This document shows positions 9,200 to 17,214 of a DNA stretch of 64,000 nucleotides, in pieces; position 1 is the first letter of the stretch; every line of letters begins with the position of its first letter. Below the pieces are notes generated by a model, which was given only the letters and a program-made list of their open reading frames with translations, did not search any database and was not told where the DNA came from. Origin of the DNA: Paenibacillus swuensis (GTDB taxonomy: Bacteria > Bacillota > Bacilli > Paenibacillales > DY6); NCBI RefSeq assembly GCF_001644605.1, contig NZ_CP011388.1:4693501-4757500 (forward strand), in the 5' to 3' direction. Both the position numbers and the translations under genes were made by a program.

Positions 9200-10342
9200 C
9201 TAAATTTCTTCGTCTTCAGGCGGCTTCTCGCGGATCCGCTCAATCACTTGGTTGAGTGTATCGGGTTTCAATAACTCCACAGGCGATACCCCTTTATCGA
9301 ACTGGAACAAGTCGCCTTCCAATATAACGATGTATCGGCCGTTCTCTTCCGCAATGTGCACCTTATTGCCATAGTCGGAAAGCAGCCCCTTCACCGCAAT
9401 ATGATCCAGCTTAAATTTCAGCTCCAGATCCTCCTTGTGTACAGTCAACTGAGCGGCAGCCTCCACGACTTGCTCATGCTCCCACTTCTCCTGTAATTCA
9501 CGCTTGTCGCTCGCCGCCCAGACCTCATAGCTGTGCTCTTCCTTCTGCCGTTCCTCCGGATAGCCGCCGGCAAAACTTTCTTCCGATGACGCATCCATGC
9601 CGTCAGGTGTAACGGGTTGCTGTGCGTGCTGCCACTTCTCGTCCATATACTGCTTCACCATGGAAACGACTTGCTCGTTCATGATTTCAGGCATGGATTT
9701 CTCATAGGACACATACTTCAGGAAATCCTCGAAGTATCTGGCATGTGACGCCTGATGAATTTTCAACTCATAGTCATCAATCATGCCCTCTTCAATCATG
9801 AACGGGTATTGTATCGATTTCATGTTCCTCGCCGTGATCGCCATATCCACTTGTGCAATAAGGCTTCTTTCATCCGCGACCCGTACTACTTTTGGTTCAA
9901 AATCGCACTTCAGCACGAATATAAACGGTTCGTTAAAGTACTCGTTCAGCTTCGCGCTTGCAATGATTAAGGCGCCGCCGCGAACCGCGCTCGTATCCAT
10001 ATAGACACGCAGCATGTCGTCGCATTGCGCCATGAATTCTTCTTCATCTCCCGCATGCCGCAATCTTTGGAACAGATTATAATTGGGATTGCTGTCCAGC
10101 TCATGCCCGGGCTCCACGATGAAACGGCCGATCTTCGTCGGAGCATTCTCCGATTCCGGATTCTTATCTACCTTCCGCTTGCTGATTCGGGCGAATTCTC
10201 CATCGAGGAAATGCTTAAGCTCACTGCTCAGGTAGGCTTCTTCATCCAATGTGCGGTAATGCTTATATCCTTTCGTTGCGGACGCGTCCGCGCTGTCGGG
10301 CTGAACAACAAAGAACGATAAATATTGAACGGAATAATTCAT
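9200..10342 (-). CDS. DUF3900-like protein of unknown function
   Basis: A 380-residue soluble protein without signal peptide or membrane segment. It is acidic and rich in charged residues, with a low-complexity middle (about residues 240-290, DGMDASSEESFAGGYPEERQ) separating a larger N-terminal domain from a C-terminal ~90-residue domain. The opening (YSVQYLSFFVVQ) and overall layout resemble the DUF3900 family of Bacillales as I remember it; no function is known to me. The gene starts 17 bases after kimA ends, on the same strand, so they are likely co-transcribed. The family label is moderate in confidence; a distant nucleoid-associated NdpA-like fold is an alternative I cannot exclude. Confidence 0.6.
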   Translation of the reverse strand: MNYSVQYLSFFVVQPDSADASATKGYKHYRTLDEEAYLSSELKHFLDGEFARISKRKVDKNPESENAPTKIGRFIVEPGHELDSNPNYNLFQRLRHAGDEEEFMAQCDDMLRVYMDTSAVRGGALIIASAKLNEYFNEPFIFVLKCDFEPKVVRVADERSLIAQVDMAITARNMKSIQYPFMIEEGMIDDYELKIHQASHARYFEDFLKYVSYEKSMPEIMNEQVVSMVKQYMDEKWQHAQQPVTPDGMDASSEESFAGGYPEERQKEEHSYEVWAASDKRELQEKWEHEQVVEAAAQLTVHKEDLELKFKLDHIAVKGLLSDYGNKVHIAEENGRYIVILEGDLFQFDKGVSPVELLKPDTLNQVIERIREKPPEDEEI

Positions 10343-10359
10343 GAATCCTCCTGCGTACG

Positions 10360-12186
10360 CTATTTTTTCAGATGATACGGCACCGTAGTCACAATCACAT
10401 TACGACGGTACAGCAGATAGGCCCGGATCATCAGACTGGATTGATTGTGCAGAATGTTATGCCATCCCTTCTTCGGAATGAATTGCGGTATAATCACCGT
10501 CACTTGATAGTCTGACTCACTCGCCTTGTGCACAACGGTGTCAATGAATCGCGTTAAAGGTTGAATAATGCTGCGGTAAGGAGAGTGCAGTGTAACAAGT
10601 CTCACATCCGGCTGCCACTTCTTCCACTTCTCTTCAAAGATCTCTTCCTCTTCCCTTTCAAAAGGGACATATACCGCGATAATCTGATGAGGATTTAACG
10701 ACTTCGCGTAGTTCAACGAAAATTCCACCACATGCGTAATTCCCGCCACCGGCACAATAATGACATTACCCGCTACCGGAATGGAAGGTTCACAGGTGGT
10801 CAGTCGCAATTGATCGCCTACGGCTTCGTAGTGCTTGTGAATACGGTGAAATATTAAAATAATCAGCGGCAAGAAAATCAGAATGGACCACACTTGACCG
10901 AACTTCGTCAGGAAGAACATCAGCGTAACCGTAAGACTGATGACGGCGCCTGTCGTATTAATAAACAGCTTCGTTCCCCATCCCGGAGGCTTCTCCCGAA
11001 TCCATTTCACCATCATACCGGATTGCGAGAGCGTGAACGGAATAAATACGCCTACGGCATAGAGCGGAATCAATTGCTCCGTTTGACCTTCAAAAGCCAG
11101 AATCAACAGAATCGAAGCGAAGCCCAGAATGATGATCCCGTTCGAATAGCCCAGACGGTCGCCGCGCACCGTGAACATCCTGGGAATAAACTTATCCTTG
11201 GCCAGATTAACGGCAAGCAGCGGAAACGCCGAATAACCGGTGTTAGCAGCTAAGATCAGTATTAAAGCCGTAGTTCCTTGTACAAAATAATACATGAAAT
11301 TCCGTCCGAATGTCTGCTCGGCGATTTGTGAAACAACCGTGACTTCACCTATAGGTTGTACTCCGTAATAGTAGGCTAACACCACAATACCTGAGAACAA
11401 GATGGCCAGCAAGGTTCCCATCGCGACCAAGGTCTTGGCGGCATTGTTCGGTGCGGGGTCTTTAAAGTTGGGTATCGCATTGGAAATGGCCTCAACGCCT
11501 GTTAAAGCCGAACTACCCGACGCGAACGCCTTTAGGAGCAGGAAAAGACTGATCCCGATGACAGGGGTTCCGACCGGCGTGTGTAACGCAGGTGACACCT
11601 GCCCTGTCACGATGTTATAAACCCCGACGCCAATCAGGATAAATAGGGCGACGACAAACAGATACACAGGATACGCCAGAACGGAAGCGGACTCTGTCAC
11701 CCCTCTTAAATTTAAAGTGGTAATAAATAATACGAATACAATAGCGATGACAACCGTGTAATCATGCAGGAAAGGAAACGCCGAAGTAATGGCGTCCGTT
11801 CCGGCCGAAACACTAACGGCAACAGTCAATATGTAGTCGACGAGCAACGAACCTCCGGCGATGAGACCGGGATTAATACCCAAATTCTCTTTGGAAACGA
11901 CATACGCTCCGCCTCCGTGCGGATAGGCAAATATAATCTGTCTATAGGACAGAATCAAAGCCGTCAGCAGAAGCAATACACCAATGGCAATCGGGATCGA
12001 ATACCAGAATGCCGCGGCGCTCACGGTAATTAATACGATTAGAATCTGCTCGGGACCGTAAGCCACGGAAGACAACGCATCCGACGATAAGATGGCCAGC
12101 GCTTTTGTTTTATTTAATTTTTGCTCTCCCAGTTCGGCTGATTTCAAAGGCCGCCCGATCAGGAATCTTTTGATTGAAGATAACAC
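10360..12186 (-). CDS. kimA: KimA-type high-affinity potassium importer (APC superfamily)
   Basis: A 608-residue membrane protein. B. subtilis KimA (YdaO) is close to this length, and the N-terminus (KRFLIGRPLKSAE, then ALAILSSDALSSVAYG) is typical of that family. About twelve hydrophobic segments fill residues 35-450 and a soluble C-terminal domain (from about 455) follows, as in KimA, where proton-coupled K+ uptake is inhibited by c-di-AMP. The start is GTG with GGTGGTGG upstream; no ATG alternative exists nearby. The upstream gap is only about 120 bases to the preceding terminator and I see no ydaO-type c-di-AMP riboswitch in it, unlike the B. subtilis gene. A general amino-acid permease is the alternative. 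Confidence 0.88.
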   Translation of the reverse strand: MLSSIKRFLIGRPLKSAELGEQKLNKTKALAILSSDALSSVAYGPEQILIVLITVSAAAFWYSIPIAIGVLLLLTALILSYRQIIFAYPHGGGAYVVSKENLGINPGLIAGGSLLVDYILTVAVSVSAGTDAITSAFPFLHDYTVVIAIVFVLFITTLNLRGVTESASVLAYPVYLFVVALFILIGVGVYNIVTGQVSPALHTPVGTPVIGISLFLLLKAFASGSSALTGVEAISNAIPNFKDPAPNNAAKTLVAMGTLLAILFSGIVVLAYYYGVQPIGEVTVVSQIAEQTFGRNFMYYFVQGTTALILILAANTGYSAFPLLAVNLAKDKFIPRMFTVRGDRLGYSNGIIILGFASILLILAFEGQTEQLIPLYAVGVFIPFTLSQSGMMVKWIREKPPGWGTKLFINTTGAVISLTVTLMFFLTKFGQVWSILIFLPLIILIFHRIHKHYEAVGDQLRLTTCEPSIPVAGNVIIVPVAGITHVVEFSLNYAKSLNPHQIIAVYVPFEREEEEIFEEKWKKWQPDVRLVTLHSPYRSIIQPLTRFIDTVVHKASESDYQVTVIIPQFIPKKGWHNILHNQSSLMIRAYLLYRRNVIVTTVPYHLKK

Positions 12187-12308
12187 GTTTTTCCACCACC
12201 ATTTATGATATTACATGTTTCTTTTTTGTTTTCTTACATAAGCAACATCACGTATCATACTCCTACCTATTCTTCTTGTAAACTGTTAATTCTAGTCGTA
12301 TGTTCTCA

Positions 12309-12340
12309 CAAAAAAAAACCGGCACCACTAGGGCGCCGGT
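12309..12340 (-). terminator. Rho-independent terminator after the sugar importer operon
   Basis: ACCGGCACC and GGCGCCGGT pair (one mismatch) around ACTAG; on the minus strand the stem is followed by at least eight Ts. It separates the binding-protein gene from kimA. Confidence 0.92.
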
Positions 12341-12408
12341 TCATGAATAGAACTAAAAAGGGACCAAAGCCCGTCTGCGCGATGCAAACTGGTCCCGGTC
12401 CCCATGCT

Positions 12409-13863
12409 TTAGTTCACTTTGATGACATTATAATGCTTTTCTTGAACTTCCTTAGCCGCGGCATCCAATTCCGCTTTGAAATCTACGCCTTTCTTGGAGA
12501 AGATCTTCTGAATCACATTCGTCATGGCGGCATAATACTCTTGTGTGTTATATTGCGCTTCAGGCTTTGCGTCTCCCAAACTATTGGATTCGGCGTTGTA
12601 TTTATATACGTTGTCGTATTTAGCGAATATGGCTTCTGCTTTCTGTCCGTATTCCGAATCTTGACTATAATAGTTAATATGAGGCGGAATAAAGAACTTT
12701 CCTTCGGTTTTACGAGCTTGAATGTCCTTCTCCACAGAGGTTAACCAGTCTTCGGAGAAGTAATCGAATGTGATGTAACGAAATGCCATTTCCTGTTCAT
12801 CCTTCGTGGCGTTCGGGTTGATTACCATATAATCCCCGCCAAGGATACCATAGTGCTTCCCGCCCTTTTCCATAGCCGGGATCGGATAGGTCAACACTTC
12901 ATCCGGTTTAAGCCCGCCTTGGTTCAACGCCTGTTCCAGCACGCCTTCCGCGCCGGCAATAACCATACCTGTGCGTCCTTGGGCGAACGCGCCTACCGCG
13001 TCTCCCCAGCCTAAAGCCCAGTCTTGCGGGATCGCATCCGCTTCCCATCTAAGTTTGTTGTAGAATTCGGCAGCCTTTACAGCGGCATCGGAATTGAATG
13101 CGGCCGTAACTTTGCCGCCTTCCACCGTTTGAATCTCGCCGCCCGCGCCGAAGAGGAAATTCGTCCAGTTCCAGCCGGACTCATTGCCTTTACCCATGGG
13201 CGCGACTCCCGCAATTCCTTTCTTCTTGTCGGCTACCGCTTTAGCCGTATTCAACATGTCGTCCCAAGTCCAGTCATACGCCGGTACGGCTACCCCTTTA
13301 GCATCCAACATCTTCTTGTTTACGATTGTGGCTGTCGTGTACCCTTTTTGCGGTACACCGAACATTTTGCCGTCGATCAGGAATTGTTTGGACAGGATTG
13401 GATTCAACTGATCTTTAAACTCGTAGCTATCCCACAGCGTTGTAATGTCGGCGGCCCAGCCTTTTTCCGCAAGGAATTTAGCCTCAGTCGCATAGGTGTT
13501 GAAGAACGTCGGTGCCTCGTTGGCGGCCATCTTGATACCGATTTCGTTCACATTATAATGCCAGTCCGACTTCTCGACTGTTACGTTCGGATATTTCTCT
13601 GTAAAACGCCGAATTTTATCATCTTCCAATTTGCGGTTTTCCACTTGATCTGGAAGCGGATAATAAATGCTGATTGTAATTTTCTTATCTTCAATTTTCT
13701 CCTCTGCCTCATTCGTCCCGCTATTGGTGTTCTCTGTTTTCGGTGCCTCGGTATTGCCCGTGTTGCCTTTGTTGCCGTTATTGCTGTTATTCCCTCCGCT
13801 ACAGGCGGCAAGCACCAGACTGCATGCGAGTAAGCACAGGATGACAATCGACCATTTACGCAT
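12409..13863 (-). CDS. Sugar ABC transporter substrate-binding lipoprotein (family 1)
   Basis: Membrane-tethered binding protein of a CUT1 importer, 484 residues from the ATG at 13863, which has GGGGAG upstream and starts MRKWSIVILCLLACSLVLAAC. A longer in-frame ATG at 13911 is rejected because it adds 16 polar residues before the signal peptide. The lipobox VLAAC gives a lipidated Cys, followed by a Ser/Gly/Asn/Thr linker (GGNNSNNGNKGNTGNTE) usual for Paenibacillus lipoproteins. The mature part has the family-1 solute-binding pattern (YPNVTVEKSDW, FGVPQKGY, WTWDDMLNTAKA, FAQGRTGMVIAG). Two permeases and a kinase/regulator pair lie upstream on the same strand. The substrate cannot be read from the sequence. 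Confidence 0.94.
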   Translation of the reverse strand: MRKWSIVILCLLACSLVLAACSGGNNSNNGNKGNTGNTEAPKTENTNSGTNEAEEKIEDKKITISIYYPLPDQVENRKLEDDKIRRFTEKYPNVTVEKSDWHYNVNEIGIKMAANEAPTFFNTYATEAKFLAEKGWAADITTLWDSYEFKDQLNPILSKQFLIDGKMFGVPQKGYTTATIVNKKMLDAKGVAVPAYDWTWDDMLNTAKAVADKKKGIAGVAPMGKGNESGWNWTNFLFGAGGEIQTVEGGKVTAAFNSDAAVKAAEFYNKLRWEADAIPQDWALGWGDAVGAFAQGRTGMVIAGAEGVLEQALNQGGLKPDEVLTYPIPAMEKGGKHYGILGGDYMVINPNATKDEQEMAFRYITFDYFSEDWLTSVEKDIQARKTEGKFFIPPHINYYSQDSEYGQKAEAIFAKYDNVYKYNAESNSLGDAKPEAQYNTQEYYAAMTNVIQKIFSKKGVDFKAELDAAAKEVQEKHYNVIKVN

Positions 13864-13987
13864 TGTGTAACTCCCCTTTTCAATCCTGAATTGATGTTGC
13901 ACCTTCATCATAAGTGAATCGCTCTCACGGAACGATGTGTATTCTTATCGCCTTCATGTGCAACGTTACGATCTATCTTAATTGACA

Positions 13988-14860
13988 TCAGCCTTTAACG
14001 CCGCCTAAATGAAGACCTCTCATAATGAATCGCTGGAAGGTCAGGAAAACGGCAATCGGCGGTACCATGACCATAAACAGGATGGCAAACTTAATATTCA
14101 AATCCAATCGTCTCGCGTTAATGATATACTTGTAGATTGCGGTTGCCAGCGGGTATTTATCGTCGCTGTGCATGACCAGAGACGGCCAAAACCAGTCGTT
14201 CCACGCTGTGGAGAATACGAAGATCGCCAAGGTGGAGATGACCGGAACCGATAAAGGTATCGCGATTCGCAAGAAGCACTTTATTTCCGATGCGCCGTCG
14301 ATGCGCGCCGCCTCAAACATTTCGGCGTGAATCTCATCGAAGAAGTTTTTAAGCAACAGAAGATAGAACGCGTTCGCCCCGGCCGGCAACCAGAACGCAA
14401 AGAACGAATTCAGCAAATTCAAGTCTTTCAAGTTAATGAAATTCGGAATCAGATAAGTGGTCGGCGGAATGAATAATGTCACAATGAACATAAAATGGAT
14501 CGTCTTGGCGTGAGGCACATTCAGTCTGGAAATGCTGAAAGCGGCTAACCCAAGCACAACAACCGTGACCAGCATATTTCCCCCAAAAATAAGCAACGTG
14601 TTTCGCAGGAACAGAGGCAGATCGATAAAGTCCCAGCCTTTCCGGAAGTTGTCCCAATGCCACTCGGACGGCAGAAATCTCGGCGGGAAGGAGTTAACTT
14701 CCACGTTGGACTTCAAGGCGTTGAAGAAGGTCATCAAAATGGGATAAATCATCGTGCATACCATGACCATGATCACGATAATCATCAGGGTGTAAACCAG
14801 TTTGTGACCAGGCTTATTTAAATCATGGTGAGACAGAATGCCTCGATCTTGTGATTTCAT
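13988..14860 (-). CDS. Sugar ABC transporter permease, MalG/UgpE type (CUT1)
   Basis: Permease of 290 residues with an N-terminal cytoplasmic stretch (KSQDRGILSHHDLNKPGHK), a first membrane segment near residue 24 (VYTLMIIVIMVMVCTMIYP), and the EAA loop EAARIDGASEIKCFLRIAIP. It ends RGLHLGGVKG, the classic MalG-type C-terminus. It begins two bases after the stop of the partner permease, indicating tight coupling, and is followed after a 124-base gap by the binding-protein gene. Confidence 0.94.
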   Translation of the reverse strand: MKSQDRGILSHHDLNKPGHKLVYTLMIIVIMVMVCTMIYPILMTFFNALKSNVEVNSFPPRFLPSEWHWDNFRKGWDFIDLPLFLRNTLLIFGGNMLVTVVVLGLAAFSISRLNVPHAKTIHFMFIVTLFIPPTTYLIPNFINLKDLNLLNSFFAFWLPAGANAFYLLLLKNFFDEIHAEMFEAARIDGASEIKCFLRIAIPLSVPVISTLAIFVFSTAWNDWFWPSLVMHSDDKYPLATAIYKYIINARRLDLNIKFAILFMVMVPPIAVFLTFQRFIMRGLHLGGVKG

Positions 14861-14862
14861 GT

Positions 14863-15786
14863 CTAGCTCTCCCTTCGGTTGGACAATCTGAACTGCAATA
14901 CGGCCAGGACGCTGAGTACCAGGAACATCAGCACACCCATCGCGGAAGCCACACCTAACTCAAGCCGGGTGGTTGCGTACTTCACGATCAGGAGCGCGTA
15001 AGTCAGGGTAGCGTTTACCGGTCCGCCGTCCAGCATCGCCAATTGCGATTGAAAGCCTTGAGAGGTTCCGATGAGTTGAAGGAGCAGCATCAGGAGCGCC
15101 AAGTTCTTGATTGACGGCAAAGTAATGTAACGAATTCGGGCCCATACACCGGCCCCGTCCATTTCCGCCGCTTCGTACCAGTCCCGGGGTATGCTTAACA
15201 CCGCGGCGAGATAGAGCAGCATGGCCGATCCGAACTGCTGCCAGGTTTCCATGATGACAAGGGAGAGCATAGACCATGACGGATCGGTCATGAACGAGAC
15301 GGATTCGCCCCCGGTACCGGTAATGACAGCGTTAATCGGTCCAACCGGATCATAGAACCATCGCCATAATCCGTAAAGAACAACCACGGGTATAACATTC
15401 GGCAGATAAGCCGCCACACGTACAAAGCCTTGAAACTTCCGTAGTTCCGAAATGGCGATAGCGAATACAATAGGTACCCAATACCCCAGCACCAGACCCA
15501 GCATCATATAATACAACGCGTTGCGGATGGCAACGGGAACTTCCGAATCTTGAAATACGGTCTTGTAATTGTCCAAACCGACAAATTCATTTCCTTGAAC
15601 GAAATCAACATCGTAAAAGCTGTACACAAATCCTTTGATGATCGGCATCCACAGAAACAGAATGAAGATGACGGCCGCAGGGACAATGAACAGATATCCC
15701 CACATATGCTTTCGAAGAGTCCGGAGAATTCCCGGCGATTTAATCTTTGGTTTGGAAGGATGAAGCGGAGCAGAGATTTGATTCAT
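14863..15786 (-). CDS. Sugar ABC transporter permease, MalF/UgpA type (CUT1)
   Basis: First gene of the importer part of this cluster, 307 residues. A cytoplasmic N-terminus of about 30 residues precedes hydrophobic segments starting GYLFIVPAAVIFILFLWMP, and the EAA loop reads YEAAEMDGAGVWARIRYITL. Start ATG follows AATGAGGAAACCCT. The 98-base gap to the response-regulator gene carries a 10-bp direct repeat that could be the regulator's target. No ATPase gene is nearby. Confidence 0.94.
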   Translation of the reverse strand: MNQISAPLHPSKPKIKSPGILRTLRKHMWGYLFIVPAAVIFILFLWMPIIKGFVYSFYDVDFVQGNEFVGLDNYKTVFQDSEVPVAIRNALYYMMLGLVLGYWVPIVFAIAISELRKFQGFVRVAAYLPNVIPVVVLYGLWRWFYDPVGPINAVITGTGGESVSFMTDPSWSMLSLVIMETWQQFGSAMLLYLAAVLSIPRDWYEAAEMDGAGVWARIRYITLPSIKNLALLMLLLQLIGTSQGFQSQLAMLDGGPVNATLTYALLIVKYATTRLELGVASAMGVLMFLVLSVLAVLQFRLSNRRES

Positions 15787-15820
15787 AGGGTTTCCTCATT
15801 CCTTTACATAACAGATATAC

Positions 15821-15871
15821 ATCTATTGTAGAAAAGGACCCCGCTTGCATGAAAGGTGCGTATCTATTGTA
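15821..15871. promoter_or_regulatory. Direct repeat upstream of the permease genes, possible AraC-type site
   Basis: ATCTATTGTA occurs at 15821-15830 and again at 15862-15871, a 41-base period (about four helical turns). AraC-type response regulators commonly bind direct repeats, and the adjacent gene encodes one. No strong -35/-10 pair is evident. Confidence 0.35.
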
Positions 15872-15884
15872 ATGATAGTCATTC

Positions 15885-17210
15885 TTACTTCTTTAACTCG
15901 CTGGGTGAAATGCCGTAAAATTTTTTGAATATTTTGCTAAAATGTTCCGGTGACTCGTATCCCACCTTCTCCGCGATCTCGTATCTTCGCATATCCGTCT
16001 GCAGCAGCAACTTCTTGCTTTCTTCCATCCGAAGCTTGATTACATATTCCCAAAGGTTAAATCCTGTATTTTTTTTGAATAAATAGCTTAAATAGTTGGG
16101 ACTGATATGGTTTTTCTGGGCTACTTCCTGCAGAGTTAACCCTTTCTGGGCGTAGTGCTGATCAATGTAAGCCCTTGCCTTGTCAATAAGATCATTGTTC
16201 TGAGCATGAAACTCCTCTTCAGACGGGTCCTGGGCTTCGCCTTCCCAATTGAAATCACCGTAATAGAACACGTCATGGTCTTTATGCTTCTTATTCCAAC
16301 GCATCGCTTTCTCCGCTTGCTCCGCGAGCATAGGCAGACCGTCGGTTCCTTTCACAATCTGACTGATTCCGATGACGCTGGTTAATCCCAAGTATTTGCG
16401 AATATGATGATGAATGCTGCGCCCGAGCATGTCGAGCAGATTGATTTTGTTCACATTGGCATCTTCCACCTGGGCTTCTTCCCATTCCAGAATGATACTC
16501 AGGACGTGATCCGAAGAGCTGAAGGCGGCATGCCTCCATTCCCGGTTCAGCAGCTCATGAAGAATATTCAATGCGGCGTACTCCAGCAACCGGGCGTCGC
16601 TTGCCGATAGAGTACGGACCTCTGATCGTTCTTCCAGACGCAGCCGAATGCGAACAACAGAGAAGTAAGGGCCTTGAAGCGCCACGCCAAGATCCGCAAG
16701 TTGCCGCAAGGCTGGAAGCTGTTGTTCCGGGTCTGAGATTAACCTGTTGAACCCCTCGGTTTTCTTCGGGTCGGGTTCCTCCATGCGGAAGTGCTCCTGA
16801 AGTTCCGTTAATAAGTCTTCCTGGGCTCTGGCCGGTTTTTCCATCTTCAACAGGACATTGCGGACCGAATCCAGCAGCTGACGGCTGTTCAGAGGCTTGA
16901 TCAAGTAGTCCTTAGCCCCCAACCGCAGCGCCATCTGAGCATATTGAAAGGTTTCATGCGCCGATATGATTATCGTCTGCACCCAGGGTTTAATCATTTT
17001 GGCCTGATGCATCAATTCGATGCCGTTAATCTCTCCCATCTGGATATCGGTAATCAGGAGATCGATCTCTTCCATCTTCAGGACATCTAAAGCTTCATAA
17101 GCATTATAAGCGGTGTGGATGTGTTCAATATCGAAACCCGATGTAGCCAGAAGGGAGCTCAATCCCTTGCATATCAAAGGTTCATCATCCACAATCAGAA
17201 TATGGTACAT
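15885..17210 (-). CDS. Response regulator with AraC-type DNA-binding domain (YesN-like)
   Basis: Cytoplasmic transcription regulator of 441 residues. The receiver domain (1-120) has the acidic pair DDE at 8-10, phospho-acceptor Asp55 (LLITDIQMG) and the conserved Lys in DYLIKPL. A ~200-residue middle linker follows, then two helix-turn-helix motifs of the AraC family (from about residue 340: LTLQEVAQKNHISPNYLSYL, then YEIAEKVGYESPEHFSKIFK). Start ATG has AGGGGGAT upstream. The partner kinase gene ends four bases before it. It most likely activates the importer genes downstream in response to the imported sugar or its binding protein. Confidence 0.95.
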   Translation of the reverse strand: MYHILIVDDEPLICKGLSSLLATSGFDIEHIHTAYNAYEALDVLKMEEIDLLITDIQMGEINGIELMHQAKMIKPWVQTIIISAHETFQYAQMALRLGAKDYLIKPLNSRQLLDSVRNVLLKMEKPARAQEDLLTELQEHFRMEEPDPKKTEGFNRLISDPEQQLPALRQLADLGVALQGPYFSVVRIRLRLEERSEVRTLSASDARLLEYAALNILHELLNREWRHAAFSSSDHVLSIILEWEEAQVEDANVNKINLLDMLGRSIHHHIRKYLGLTSVIGISQIVKGTDGLPMLAEQAEKAMRWNKKHKDHDVFYYGDFNWEGEAQDPSEEEFHAQNNDLIDKARAYIDQHYAQKGLTLQEVAQKNHISPNYLSYLFKKNTGFNLWEYVIKLRMEESKKLLLQTDMRRYEIAEKVGYESPEHFSKIFKKFYGISPSELKK

Positions 17211-17214
17211 TTAC

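Noticed and set aside
12187-12310. Possible ydaO c-di-AMP riboswitch upstream of kimA
   Set aside because: Space is short and none of the conserved riboswitch segments could be recognised.
13864-13911. N-terminal extension of the binding-protein frame
   Set aside because: It would put polar residues before the lipoprotein signal and the GGGGAG site favours the ATG at 13863.
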